Source: Flavobacterium sp. LC2016-23
GTDB taxonomy: Bacteria > Bacteroidota > Bacteroidia > Flavobacteriales > Flavobacteriaceae
Reading direction: 5' to 3'
Assembly: GCF_009674775.1 (NCBI RefSeq)
Contig: NZ_WKKE01000016.1
Location: forward strand, 102,854 to 166,853
Length of the DNA: 64,000 bases
Under the pieces are notes generated by a model, which did not search any database, was not told the origin of the DNA, and was given only the letters and a program-made list of their open reading frames with translations. Positions within the stretch are counted from its first letter, which is position 1, and each line of letters opens with the position of its first letter. The translations under genes were made by a program, and so were the position numbers. Positions 37,530 to 46,501 of this stretch are shown piece by piece.

Positions 37530-38564
37530 TTAGAAATTATTGTATAGTCTGTTAAAATCACTAGTTGCCAAGTTCACAAGAGGCGGAACAACACCCGCAG
37601 ATCCAACAACATTAGGCTGATTTGTTTTAAGTATTTGTAAAATTGAGGTGCTCGTTGTGGGAATCCCGTAAATCATTCCGTTTTGTGCTATGGATCCACA
37701 ACCCCATTTCGCTCCACCACTTGCCAAGCTACCAAGTAATGCTGTTGTTTTTGCTACCGGGTCAATCTCCAAGACCTGTGTTGAAGTTCTTGGAATACCG
37801 TATATTTTGCCATTATACCCTAAGACACCACCTGCCCATTTATCAGTGCCTGACAATGAACCAAATAAAGAAGTGGTTTTTGTCGAAGGATCTATCTCTA
37901 AAACCTGAGAAGCATTTGCGGGAATAGCGTATATTTTACCATTTAGAGAAGATACACAACTCGTATACTTATTTGTGCCAGATAAGGATCCAAATAATGA
38001 GGTGGTTTTTGTAACCGGATCGATTTCTAAAACCTGAGATGATTCAACAGGCGGACAATAAATTTTTCCATTTGAAGCCAGGGCCCCACCTCCCCATTTT
38101 GAAGTACCGGAAAGCGACCCGAACAAAGTAGTCGTTTTTGTTACAGGGTCGATTTCTAAAACCTGTGTTGCGTTTAAAGGAGTACAGTAAATTTTACCAT
38201 TAGTAGCGAGTACTCCCCCGGCATATTTTGCTGATCCGGAAATGGAACCAAAAAATGAAGTCGTTTTTGTCGCGGGATCAATTTCTAAAATTTGAGTTGA
38301 TCCGTAAGGAATACCATAAATCTTACCGTTTGGGGCTAACACCCCACCTAAATAACTATTAGATTCAAACGTAACTGCTGAAAACGTCGTTGTTTGATTC
38401 GTGATAGGGTTGATTTCTAAAACAGTATTACTATTTAGTGGTATTCCGTAGACGTTTCCATTCGGAGCCAAAACGCCACCATACCATTTACTGACACCAG
38501 CGAACGAGCCAAAAACCCTAACATTCTTTACTTTTGAAAAATGATATTTTTTTAAACTTCCCAT
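37530..38564 (-). CDS. Seven-bladed beta-propeller protein, probable fibre or receptor-binding component
   Basis: A 344-aa protein made almost wholly of seven ~43-residue repeats. Each follows FGS(L/I)SG..KW.GG, then (A/S)NGKIYGIP, then SQVLEIDP.TKTT, a blade pattern giving a closed seven-bladed propeller. An upstream ATG would overlap the fibre gene by 115 bp, so ATG 38564, 2 bp after the fibre stop, is chosen. Tight linkage to the fibre gene suggests a host-surface or glycan-binding head. No signal peptide. Confidence 0.72.
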   Translation of the reverse strand: MGSLKKYHFSKVKNVRVFGSFAGVSKWYGGVLAPNGNVYGIPLNSNTVLEINPITNQTTTFSAVTFESNSYLGGVLAPNGKIYGIPYGSTQILEIDPATKTTSFFGSISGSAKYAGGVLATNGKIYCTPLNATQVLEIDPVTKTTTLFGSLSGTSKWGGGALASNGKIYCPPVESSQVLEIDPVTKTTSLFGSLSGTNKYTSCVSSLNGKIYAIPANASQVLEIDPSTKTTSLFGSLSGTDKWAGGVLGYNGKIYGIPRTSTQVLEIDPVAKTTALLGSLASGGAKWGCGSIAQNGMIYGIPTTSTSILQILKTNQPNVVGSAGVVPPLVNLATSDFNRLYNNF

Positions 38565-38566
38565 AA

Positions 38567-40078
38567 TTAAGAATCTAAAATTATAGTGTTCGTAGAGCCG
38601 CGGCGCATGAAGTGTCCTGTTGTTTTTTCGTAAATTAATGAAGGCGTTGTTTCCCAAACAAAAGGTGAAGTAATTGCCCATGTTACCGTTACCCCTGCTA
38701 ATGTCCTGAACGGAAACATCAAAGAATTATTAAGGCTTGCCGGAACAGTAATGGTACAACTTGCCGTAAATAAAACTGTTTGACCGTGCCACGCGTTCTG
38801 TACGTTTCCGTTAGAATTTATCTCAATTTGATTATCTAAAACTTGTTTCCCCGCAACTGTGGAAATCAGGTCGGTTATTTGCTTCTGTAGTTTACCCAAA
38901 GCAGATAAAATCGTATCACCTGCTGTAATTGCTGAACCGGATGCAAAAGATAATCCAGATAATATGTAAGACATTACCAGTCCAGCTGTTGAATATTTAT
39001 TTGCGGATCCTTCAGGGACATCATCTGTTGATGCAATTAAGCCATTGGTAATTTGAACATATAAGGAACCTGAGTAACGGTATTGTTTGTTTTTTTGCCC
39101 GGTAGTCACATCGACATACACTTTTCCGGCTTCACCAGGAATAATATTTGTATAGCTACTTTCGGCGTAAAATACATTAGACATTAAATAGCCCTCTAAA
39201 ATATCATCAACGTAACTCGGCAGTTGGTACCATGGCACTTTACCTGAAACTAAGTCCGCTTTACCAGTCAAATCAACGATAGTACCGATATAATCTAAAA
39301 AACCTGTATAAGTACCATAATTTGTAATCCTTAAAACCATACTTATGCACTCGCCTGGCTTCAATACAAAATCTAAACTGTTGGGAAAATTAAACTTGAA
39401 ATTCCCACTTCCCTGATTATGGAAAAGCGTTACGCTCCCAGTCGTTCCGTTTCTGATGATATAGGATTTTCCAAGATATAAATTGTTTGAATCGGAAATA
39501 TTCAAAGACTTTAAGGATAACATGCCTTCATCAAAAGATAAAAAGGATCGATCATCAACCGGATAAATATCTACAATTCCTGCAGATGCCATTTTGATTA
39601 CACTTTTTGAAGCCTTTGTAATAAATCCCGATTCTATAGGTAGTTCAGGATTTCCAATTACATTTCCAAAAACAGAAATAAACGAAATTTTTAAAGTGCC
39701 TTCCGGTGTTTCAGGCTCCTGAGCGGATCCGATATCTTCTGGACCCTTAATTTTTAGAATTGTTCCAAACTTGGTAAAGACCAAAATATCTATACGATAA
39801 TAGCCGTCTGCAGCTTCATCAATAATTGTGCTGTAAGAACCAGCATTTGTGATTACAACCTGATCTATTCTGCAGGTAAAAGAACCGGCTTCTATCGACA
39901 GGACATTTAAAGTTTTTGTAACCTTGCCTTTAACTAAAATATCATCTGGAGAACTGATTTCATCAATTAAATTGAATAAATCCTGCGCCGTGCCTGAGTA
40001 ACCTCCTTTATCTAATTTTGTTCCCCAGTTATCATCTGGATCGTGCGGAAATGGGTTATTTGATGCTATAATACTCAT
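38567..40078 (-). CDS. Tail fibre protein
   Basis: A 503-aa elongated protein: N-terminal attachment domain (1-150, with NPFPHDPDDNWGTKLDKGGY), a beta-rich middle, the fibre signature GKVPWYQLPSYVDDILEGY (~285-303), a helical stretch near 390, and a C-terminal beta domain. First gene of the P3 unit. Its ATG lies only 4 bases from the P3 -7 box, so the transcript may be nearly leaderless. Likely the main adsorption fibre together with the propeller protein. Confidence 0.75.
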   Translation of the reverse strand: MSIIASNNPFPHDPDDNWGTKLDKGGYSGTAQDLFNLIDEISSPDDILVKGKVTKTLNVLSIEAGSFTCRIDQVVITNAGSYSTIIDEAADGYYRIDILVFTKFGTILKIKGPEDIGSAQEPETPEGTLKISFISVFGNVIGNPELPIESGFITKASKSVIKMASAGIVDIYPVDDRSFLSFDEGMLSLKSLNISDSNNLYLGKSYIIRNGTTGSVTLFHNQGSGNFKFNFPNSLDFVLKPGECISMVLRITNYGTYTGFLDYIGTIVDLTGKADLVSGKVPWYQLPSYVDDILEGYLMSNVFYAESSYTNIIPGEAGKVYVDVTTGQKNKQYRYSGSLYVQITNGLIASTDDVPEGSANKYSTAGLVMSYILSGLSFASGSAITAGDTILSALGKLQKQITDLISTVAGKQVLDNQIEINSNGNVQNAWHGQTVLFTASCTITVPASLNNSLMFPFRTLAGVTVTWAITSPFVWETTPSLIYEKTTGHFMRRGSTNTIILDS

Positions 40079-40082
40079 AAGG

Positions 40083-40118
40083 CGAAATTCAATAATTTAG
40101 TGCTTTTTAAATAGGACA
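40083..40118 (-). promoter_or_regulatory. Phage late promoter P3
   Basis: TGTCCTATT (40110-40118, minus strand), 19 bases, GAATTTCG (40083-40090), 4 bases before the fibre ATG. Confidence 0.72.
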
Positions 40119-40121
40119 TTC

Positions 40122-41087
40122 TTATAATGCTAAAACTCCGGTTGTGTCGTAGGGACCAGAACCAGATCCTGTTGAATTTGTTTTTTTTAATGGGAATTCG
40201 CATTGGTCGAAAGACGAAATGTTTTCTTCAATTAGTTGTCTGGCCAGCGCTAAATATTGAGAACCATTATTTGACTGTTCCTCTACTAATTTAGAAACCT
40301 GTTCAGCAGTTTTTCCGTTACTTACACTTTCTTTTTTGATATCTATCTGTAAATCAAAGTTTACTTTTAAACCATTTTCATCTAAAAGAAATAAGCCGAC
40401 GTTTGCCACTTTGGCAATTGTAAAAGCAACAATAGCTTTTTGTAATTCTGTTTTTACCTCTAATGAAATGCCGGAAACGTCTGTTTTTAAGTGCTCAATT
40501 AGTTCGGGACAAAGCATCGTTCGCAAATATTGATCTTCAACCTGACGAATTGATGGCTGTAAAGCCAGAAATGTTTGTCTGGAATTGAAAATATGATAGT
40601 ATTCGTTGAAACTGGCTGTGTTGTGGACCAGTAATTTTTTATTTATGGTACCAAAATCAGCAGTCCAATCTGTAAATACTGACGGGTTTTTCTCTAATAA
40701 CTCCAGTAAGTAATCCATCGCTTCGTGTCCGGAGCGCAAAAGTTCCCTGCGTATGTCTTTTTCAGTTCCCCAGTTCACTCTTTGGCGTTGATCGTTCTTT
40801 ACTTCAGTGGCACCTGAACTGTCAAGCATTACCGACATAAAAGGAAAGTAAATGAACATTCCGAAATTTGCGATTGCATTTCGCAAATGTTCTCGCGCTT
40901 CGTTTTTTACTTCAAAAGAAATATCTGGCGATCCTGATTCTTCAGCCAAAAAAACATGAAGATTACCCAGGTATTTTTTTGTAAAGCCATTAATAGCTTT
41001 TGTGATATATGGCTGAAAATCAGAAAACTCAAAAGACTGAGCTACTGAAACATATTTCTTTAGGTCGGCGGTAGTTTCTAGTATCAT
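40122..41087 (-). CDS. DUF6712-like phage head-tail protein
   Basis: A 321-aa helical protein next to the portal gene, resembling the DUF6712 group found beside portals in Bacteroidota phages. Residues ~60-85 hold an amphipathic hydrophobic helix, and the C-terminus is Ser/Gly-rich. Probably a connector or neck protein. Last gene of the P4 unit; its start overlaps the portal gene by 4 bp. Confidence 0.6.
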   Translation of the reverse strand: MILETTADLKKYVSVAQSFEFSDFQPYITKAINGFTKKYLGNLHVFLAEESGSPDISFEVKNEAREHLRNAIANFGMFIYFPFMSVMLDSSGATEVKNDQRQRVNWGTEKDIRRELLRSGHEAMDYLLELLEKNPSVFTDWTADFGTINKKLLVHNTASFNEYYHIFNSRQTFLALQPSIRQVEDQYLRTMLCPELIEHLKTDVSGISLEVKTELQKAIVAFTIAKVANVGLFLLDENGLKVNFDLQIDIKKESVSNGKTAEQVSKLVEEQSNNGSQYLALARQLIEENISSFDQCEFPLKKTNSTGSGSGPYDTTGVLAL

Positions 41088-42451
41088 GCTGTTGTGATTT
41101 TTATTCCAGTCGGATTTTTATCTAATGTGGTTAACACGGTGTTTTCGAATCCTGCAACAATTGTTGTATCCCATTTGTTGTAATCCTGAATAAAATTGAA
41201 AATTTCTAAGGTAGTTTCCCTATTGGTTTTATAAAGAGACTGCAGAATTAAAAAGGCTTCCCGTTTATCTGAACCAGAACCGGCACCCAAAGCACCGCCC
41301 GGAATACCGGCACCACCGATTAAAGTAGCATCTACACCAAACGCTACCAGTATTTCAGAGTTTGCTGCTGAAGCTTCTGGCAAATACACACCATCTTTTA
41401 ATTTATCATCAATTGCGGTAATAGTTACTGCAGAAACCTGTTCACCTTTGGCATTTGTGTATTTCATCGACTGGATGGACTTTCCGGCTTTATCGTTCCC
41501 AACCAGTCCGGAATTAATCGAATCGACTAAATCAGTTCGTATCTTTTTACGTTCTTCGACTTTCATTTTTGCCCATTCTTCGGCATAAATGTTTGTATAA
41601 TACTGTTCGTCTATTTCAATCAAAAATTTAATTGTCATTTGATTAGCGAACAAAGCTTTTTTAAGAGCGGGAACTGAATTTGCAACATCTAACCATCCCG
41701 ATTTTAAAATTGCTTGCCATTCACTTTCAGGATAATAGGCTTCGTCAAGTAAAGGATAGAATACAGGTCTAATGAACTTTGTAATTTTATTCACTTTGCA
41801 ATATTCCCGTACTTCATCAGCCGACCAGTAACTATCAATTAAAGGGATTTTTTCCACGAATTCGCCGTTAACATCTACAGAACCACCTTTCCCAAATTTT
41901 TCAGATATGTAAACATGTTCGACCAGTCCGCTTTCTTCATTCATCATTTCAAATCTGCACCAAGCCGTTTTTTGTCTTTTTACGCGATTGATCGTCACAA
42001 AATTTTCAGACAAAATATACTCTGGAAAGCCGATTCCAAACCATTCCAGATCAGTAATTGTTTCCTGCCAAAAGCGATTCATTTGAGATTTACGGAAAAA
42101 ATCATTTATCAAAGGAACATCAGCAAGAGAAACGACTTTAGGATCTTTCTTTCCTTCAGCAGAAACTTCGTTTTTTAAAAGTACAAGTCCGTTACCGTAA
42201 TGCGCTTTTCTAAGGAATCTTAAGGATGAAGCAGCTGCACCATTTTTCTTAACTTCTTTAATTACCTGTTGTGGATAGTCATTGTTTTTACCCCATGATG
42301 CGATTTCACCCTGTTTATCTTTTACATCTACTTTTACGGCTGTCACGGTACCATCCATTTTGTCAATGGAGTTTTTGAACGACACCATTGCCGGTGATCC
42401 TTTGTGTTCTGTAATTGCAATATGATTACCTAAGAATTCGGTATTTGACAT
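41084..42451 (-). CDS. Phage portal protein
   Basis: A 455-aa protein with portal-like features: an N-terminal NNDYPQQVI region, a central wing/stem with SGWLDVANSVPALKKALFANQ, and a C-terminal Gly-rich GGAGIPGGALGAGSG followed by REAFLILQSLYKTNRE. Located between the terminase and head-tail genes. The portal dodecamer is the DNA entry vertex. Assignment rests on size, neighbours and general resemblance to Bacteroidota phage portals. Confidence 0.75.
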   Translation of the reverse strand: MSNTEFLGNHIAITEHKGSPAMVSFKNSIDKMDGTVTAVKVDVKDKQGEIASWGKNNDYPQQVIKEVKKNGAAASSLRFLRKAHYGNGLVLLKNEVSAEGKKDPKVVSLADVPLINDFFRKSQMNRFWQETITDLEWFGIGFPEYILSENFVTINRVKRQKTAWCRFEMMNEESGLVEHVYISEKFGKGGSVDVNGEFVEKIPLIDSYWSADEVREYCKVNKITKFIRPVFYPLLDEAYYPESEWQAILKSGWLDVANSVPALKKALFANQMTIKFLIEIDEQYYTNIYAEEWAKMKVEERKKIRTDLVDSINSGLVGNDKAGKSIQSMKYTNAKGEQVSAVTITAIDDKLKDGVYLPEASAANSEILVAFGVDATLIGGAGIPGGALGAGSGSDKREAFLILQSLYKTNRETTLEIFNFIQDYNKWDTTIVAGFENTVLTTLDKNPTGIKITTA

Positions 42452-42795
42452 TAGTAAATGATTTCTTTATTGTTAATACTGATTATAAAATCGATGTGAA
42501 TAGTTACCACGCTGTAATCTGGTAACTGAATGTTTCTGGTCCTGTTTTCAAAATGATTTGCATTCTTAGTTTTTTTGATTGGAACTAAGATGTTTTCAAT
42601 TGTATCACGATGAATTGCATTTGGATTTTTTTCTAAAAGAAGTCTGGAGCCTAAATAAAATTTTAGCTTCCCTCCTTTTTTCGATGTAGCATTAAAAGTT
42701 CTATAAGTCAAATCAAAAGGGATAAGCGTTCCCTTTTCGTCTTTTTGATTCAGAATTACTAAGCCTTCTTTTAATGAGATTTTTTCCATTTGCAT
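42451..42795 (-). CDS. Small phage protein before the portal
   Basis: A 114-aa basic protein (112 aa if the second ATG at 42789 is used, which leaves a slightly longer distance to promoter P4). Stop and portal start overlap by one base. No recognised family. Confidence 0.55.
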   Translation of the reverse strand: MQMEKISLKEGLVILNQKDEKGTLIPFDLTYRTFNATSKKGGKLKFYLGSRLLLEKNPNAIHRDTIENILVPIKKTKNANHFENRTRNIQLPDYSVVTIHIDFIISINNKEIIY

Positions 42796-42799
42796 AGTT

Positions 42800-42835
42800 C
42801 AAAATTCATTCTTCGACGGTTTTTAAAATAGGACA
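42800..42835 (-). promoter_or_regulatory. Phage late promoter P4
   Basis: TGTCCTATT (42827-42835, minus strand), 19 bases, GAATTTTG (42800-42807), 4 or 10 bases before the candidate start codons. The 195-bp spacer upstream, to the terminase stop, has no other feature. Confidence 0.72.
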
Positions 42836-43029
42836 GCATTTTTGTTTCTAATTTTATATCAATTCCTTATGCTTTTTCCAGTATTTAAATAATTAATCTC
42901 CTGAATATCATTTTTTTAAGCTAAAAAATAAATATTCTTTTTATATTTTTAGACAGAAAAGCACGCCTGTCCCTATAAGATTCTACACTTTCCATCCCCA
43001 AAATTTCAGGATATATGAGAGCGGGGGTT

Positions 43030-44526
43030 TTAGGTAGTGGAAATACGGCTTTCAGACAATAGAGCACTGTAGCCTTTGAACACCTCGTTGAACATGGTCA
43101 TGATGGGTACATCGAATGCATCTGTTAGATGGGGAGCGTGCTGTTGAGGGAATAGCACATTACGTTCGTCCTTCTTAACCTTCTCGATCCCACCTTTCAG
43201 CGACTCCCGTGCTTCAGTTCGTTCGAGTGCTATAATCAAATCGGGATTGTTAGGCTCATTGATTCGGATCTTGGGAAGGCGCGTTTGATGTTCCTTAAGC
43301 ATAGCGTTGACGAGCAGATACTTATCTGTGTGAGTAGGCGCAGCACCTTTGGTCATTAGGTAAACTGTCCATCCATGTGCAGTAAGGACATTGATTATCT
43401 GTTCGAAATAGCTATATGGACTATTAGGCAATCTATTGTTACCATCATGTCCACCATATAAATAAACAAACTTATCCTGATGTGGGCGGTAATAAGGTAT
43501 GACCTGTTCAATAAACAGATCATCGAGAAGTTTAGGAGATTTGACATAGAAAGACTTTAGAACTTTATATTCATCATCTTGTAACTGAGACACTACACAT
43601 CCATTAAAGACGCCAAAGTCAACTGACATTATCAGAGGCTCATTAATATGCAGATCATTATCCTGGCTACAATTGAAATGCTCAGATCGAGCCAATACAC
43701 CAATAGTTTCCAGATAACTATTATTATAATCCGTATAGTAATGCTTAACGGGGTTCAAATTACCATAGAATCCGTCTACAATTTCCGGGGGATCAATATT
43801 TAAGATTTCCGCATTATATAATACCTCCGATATTGCTGCATCTTTCATCTTTTTAAACCATGCAGGATTAAGGTATGGATTAGAGAGTGCAGATGCTTTG
43901 ATAAAAGCGTATTCTTTTGGATTAGCTTTCGCCACTTTCTCCATATCATTGAACCACTTTCCCCTTTTATTTATAGGTGCGGAGGAAATATAAAATTCAG
44001 ATCCTAAAAGACTACACTTTTTGAATATTTCCTTTTGGGCTCTATTAGTAGTTTTTACAGTTACAAATAATCTTTCAGGATCAAACAATGCGGCTTCATC
44101 ACCGGCCTCTGCGTATGAGTTTAAACCACGTCCGGTTCTTTCATTATCCTGAGAAACTAATTGAAAAATACTGCCATTAGGAAAGTGAATTATATTATCC
44201 CACTGATTTGGCGACTGATAGGGCATTTCGTAACCTAACTTTTTTCCGGATTTTCCGACAACAAAATCAACATCCTGGTATAAATTAAACATTGCCAAAC
44301 CTTCAATAGCAGACGGTAAAGTACGACTTAATGCCTGCGAGAATGTCGAACATGGCATTGCGAAAGATGCTTTTGGCATTTGCCTTACTAATTCTCGCAT
44401 GTGGTACCCTAAAATAGTCGTTTTACCACCACCACGACCCATTTTTATATATTTGTTTTTTTGAGGAGCGATGACACAGGTTAACTGCGGAATTGTAAGG
44501 TTAACAAACTTTTTTTTACTAATCAT
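43030..44526 (-). CDS. terL: Terminase large subunit
   Basis: A 498-aa packaging motor. The ATPase half has Walker A GRGGGKTT (residues 30-37) and Walker B ending GDEAALF (acidic pair ~143-144). The nuclease half starts with the RNase H-like MSVDFG motif near residue 305 and continues through YLYGGHDGNNR and HLTDAFDVP. The start overlaps the small subunit by 8 bp. Hand counts give 48% GC over 43081-43320 and 39% over 44101-44340, so the nuclease end looks compositionally different. Confidence 0.92.
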   Translation of the reverse strand: MISKKKFVNLTIPQLTCVIAPQKNKYIKMGRGGGKTTILGYHMRELVRQMPKASFAMPCSTFSQALSRTLPSAIEGLAMFNLYQDVDFVVGKSGKKLGYEMPYQSPNQWDNIIHFPNGSIFQLVSQDNERTGRGLNSYAEAGDEAALFDPERLFVTVKTTNRAQKEIFKKCSLLGSEFYISSAPINKRGKWFNDMEKVAKANPKEYAFIKASALSNPYLNPAWFKKMKDAAISEVLYNAEILNIDPPEIVDGFYGNLNPVKHYYTDYNNSYLETIGVLARSEHFNCSQDNDLHINEPLIMSVDFGVFNGCVVSQLQDDEYKVLKSFYVKSPKLLDDLFIEQVIPYYRPHQDKFVYLYGGHDGNNRLPNSPYSYFEQIINVLTAHGWTVYLMTKGAAPTHTDKYLLVNAMLKEHQTRLPKIRINEPNNPDLIIALERTEARESLKGGIEKVKKDERNVLFPQQHAPHLTDAFDVPIMTMFNEVFKGYSALLSESRISTT

Positions 44527-45103
44527 CGTCTTCGTCGGTTTTTAATTCTTCAAAGTCGATATCAGTGACATTTAGATTATTCAAATCCACAGAACCACCC
44601 GAAAGCATTTCCAAAAGTTTAGCCTGGACTTGTTTATCAACATTAACATGAATTTCCATGTTTTCGAATTTCTCCGGATTGAAATTCGGATTATCTTCGT
44701 TTGCTAATCCGCCGTAATCGGCAAGCATTTTCAAGGCTTTTGCTTCATTGTTCAAATCCCCTTTTTGCTTACATCTCTTTAAATAATCCCGGGTATATTC
44801 TAACCAAATCGCGCGCGAACCCTCTGCATCCGCTTTTAAAACATTGCCAAAAAGCTTTTCTGAATTTCTTATATCTGCATATACCTGAGCCTGAGACAAT
44901 CCCTTTTCTTTTACAAATTTGTTCAGAATCTGCTGTGTAGAAAAATGATTCAAACGAAGTGCAAAAACCTCATTCAATCGCAGTAAAATAGCCGAATTAG
45001 TTTCACTCAATGGAAAATGCTCCGGATTGATGTAATGAGCCAAAATTTTATCAAAAGTGGTATCACCGCGTTTGATAAGCATATCACGTCTTTTACTTCC
45101 CAT
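44519..45103 (-). CDS. terS: Terminase small subunit (predicted)
   Basis: A 194-aa protein directly upstream of and overlapping terL. It is helical throughout, with a DNA-binding-like N-terminal half (STQQILNKFVKEKGLSQAQVYADIRN) and an acidic C-terminus (EELKTDEDDD). Size and place fit TerS, which recognises the packaging site. Confidence 0.75.
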   Translation of the reverse strand: MGSKRRDMLIKRGDTTFDKILAHYINPEHFPLSETNSAILLRLNEVFALRLNHFSTQQILNKFVKEKGLSQAQVYADIRNSEKLFGNVLKADAEGSRAIWLEYTRDYLKRCKQKGDLNNEAKALKMLADYGGLANEDNPNFNPEKFENMEIHVNVDKQVQAKLLEMLSGGSVDLNNLNVTDIDFEELKTDEDDD

Positions 45104-45824
45104 CTATCAAATTGGTAATTTCAATTAATTGTTCGTTTTTATTTAAAAGGTTTTCTTGCTGTTTAGAAATCAGCCTTTCAATTTTCGATTTTTCGGGTAC
45201 TGAAGAAGCCTTTTTAACTATTTCAAGGTTAGCATTTAACCTGGTATTTAGCTTCGAAATCGAAGCATATAATAGTTGCTGTTGTCTCAACAGCCCTGCA
45301 GGTGTTAACTTTTCAAAATCTGATTTTGTCGATTCCGGAATAATTCTATTCGCAATAAAATAATCGATTCTGGACCAACATAAAGCGTTTTTCTGGATGT
45401 TTCTGTAAATCTTAATTTGAATGTCAATAGCTTGCCTTTCTGCATGTTGCGGTAATTCATTTAATGAAACTTTTAACATACAATTTTCTTTAAAGAGATT
45501 GTTTGCTTCGAGCAGAACAGGCCGTAAAGCTTCCGGTAGCTGATGGAAAAGAACCGAGTTTTTTTTGTCGGGATCTTCAGTTCTTTGTGGTACCGGATTT
45601 ACAATTTCATCGATTGATTGTTTTATATCGGCAACGATCTCAATTTGCTTATATTTTTCAATAAACTTTTTTAATTCATATTTTAGTTTCTCACTATTAA
45701 ATGAATTATTCTTTCTTTGAAAGTTTTTTAATAATGTTGGGTTATGCTTCGGTAGTTGACTATAAATAATAATTCCCTTTGCATAATCGCAACCCTGGTC
45801 AAACCATTTTTCTATAACAGTCAT
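45093..45824 (-). CDS. Phage protein of unknown function
   Basis: A 243-aa charged helical protein with coiled-coil potential near the C-terminus (EKSKIERLISKQQENLLNKN). ATG 45824 is preferred to a TTG three codons upstream. It overlaps terS by 11 bp, so a packaging-related role is possible but unproven. Confidence 0.6.
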   Translation of the reverse strand: MTVIEKWFDQGCDYAKGIIIYSQLPKHNPTLLKNFQRKNNSFNSEKLKYELKKFIEKYKQIEIVADIKQSIDEIVNPVPQRTEDPDKKNSVLFHQLPEALRPVLLEANNLFKENCMLKVSLNELPQHAERQAIDIQIKIYRNIQKNALCWSRIDYFIANRIIPESTKSDFEKLTPAGLLRQQQLLYASISKLNTRLNANLEIVKKASSVPEKSKIERLISKQQENLLNKNEQLIEITNLIDGK

Positions 45825-46020
45825 AAATCCCAAGGATAAAAGCGAATATTAAAAACAGCATTGCACACGATATTGTAAAAAACAGGAATAAATTAATTGA
45901 ATCCCAAAATCCTTTAATTCCAAATTCAATACAGAAAAACCAACAATATATTTTTATAGATCCAAAAAACCACAATGAAGTAATTATGAACAGTGCGAAT
46001 AATTTCAATTTATCTTTCAT
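45799..46020 (-). CDS. Small phage membrane protein
   Basis: A 73-aa protein with two hydrophobic helices (about 6-32 and 42-66) and several Cys. First gene after promoter P5. The function of a membrane protein leading the packaging unit is unclear; superinfection exclusion or an accessory holin are possibilities. Confidence 0.6.
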   Translation of the reverse strand: MKDKLKLFALFIITSLWFFGSIKIYCWFFCIEFGIKGFWDSINLFLFFTISCAMLFLIFAFILGIYDCYRKMV

Positions 46021-46039
46021 GACTTTAAATTTTATATTA

Positions 46040-46075
46040 CAAAGATGGAAAGTGTGAATTCGTTACAATAGGACA
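46040..46075 (-). promoter_or_regulatory. Phage late promoter P5
   Basis: TGTCCTATT (46067-46075, minus strand), 19 bases, CATCTTTG (46040-46047), 19 bases before the ATG. This copy has the -7 box closest to the host TAnnTTTG consensus. Confidence 0.75.
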
Positions 46076-46100
46076 TAAAAAAACCACTCAAAGAGTGGTT
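46076..46100 (-). terminator. Terminator before promoter P5
   Basis: AACCACTC-AAA-GAGTGGTT stem with a six-base T run on the minus strand, overlapping the stop of the upstream gene. Third member of the terminator-promoter cassette family. Confidence 0.8.
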
Positions 46101-46425
46101 ATTCAAGTTTTTCAACTTCCTGAGACTTTAAATTTAGATCTGTTTTCAAACACCACCCAACTTCTAAGTTTTTCCTTATTTCATAAATTGTACTTTCCCC
46201 TTTTTCAATTTCGCAGTAGCTTTCAACTACGTAGGTGTAGCGTTTATAATTTAATGAAATCAATATTTCATTCAAGTCATAATCAGAAATGCAGCCTGCA
46301 GGGAAAGTGCGAAAAAGAAAATTAAGAATCTGATCAGTGTTTAATTTAATATTTGCACTTTCCGGATTACTTGGGTGAAAATTTTCAATCAAAAAATCTG
46401 TCACCGTTTCAATATAGTCTAACAT
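46099..46425 (-). CDS. Phage protein of unknown function
   Basis: A 108-aa acidic protein between the tail tube and the P5 unit, flanked by a terminator on each side. It may thus have its own weak promoter in the AT-rich leader or depend on read-through. No family recognised. Confidence 0.55.
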   Translation of the reverse strand: MLDYIETVTDFLIENFHPSNPESANIKLNTDQILNFLFRTFPAGCISDYDLNEILISLNYKRYTYVVESYCEIEKGESTIYEIRKNLEVGWCLKTDLNLKSQEVEKLE

Positions 46426-46449
46426 AAATTCAATTTATAATCAATTAAA

Positions 46450-46475
46450 AAAAGCGTTCTAAATAGAACGCTTTT
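46450..46475 (-). terminator. Terminator after the tail tube gene
   Basis: Perfect stem AAAAGCGTTCT with its complement, 4-base loop, T run on the minus strand. It ends the P6 unit. Confidence 0.85.
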
Positions 46476-46501
46476 AAAACTACCAAAAAACAAAAGCAAC
46501 A

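Noticed and set aside
37530..40078. Possible diversity-generating retroelement target (repeated propeller beside fibre)
   Set aside because: No reverse transcriptase, template repeat or accessory gene was seen anywhere in the prophage.
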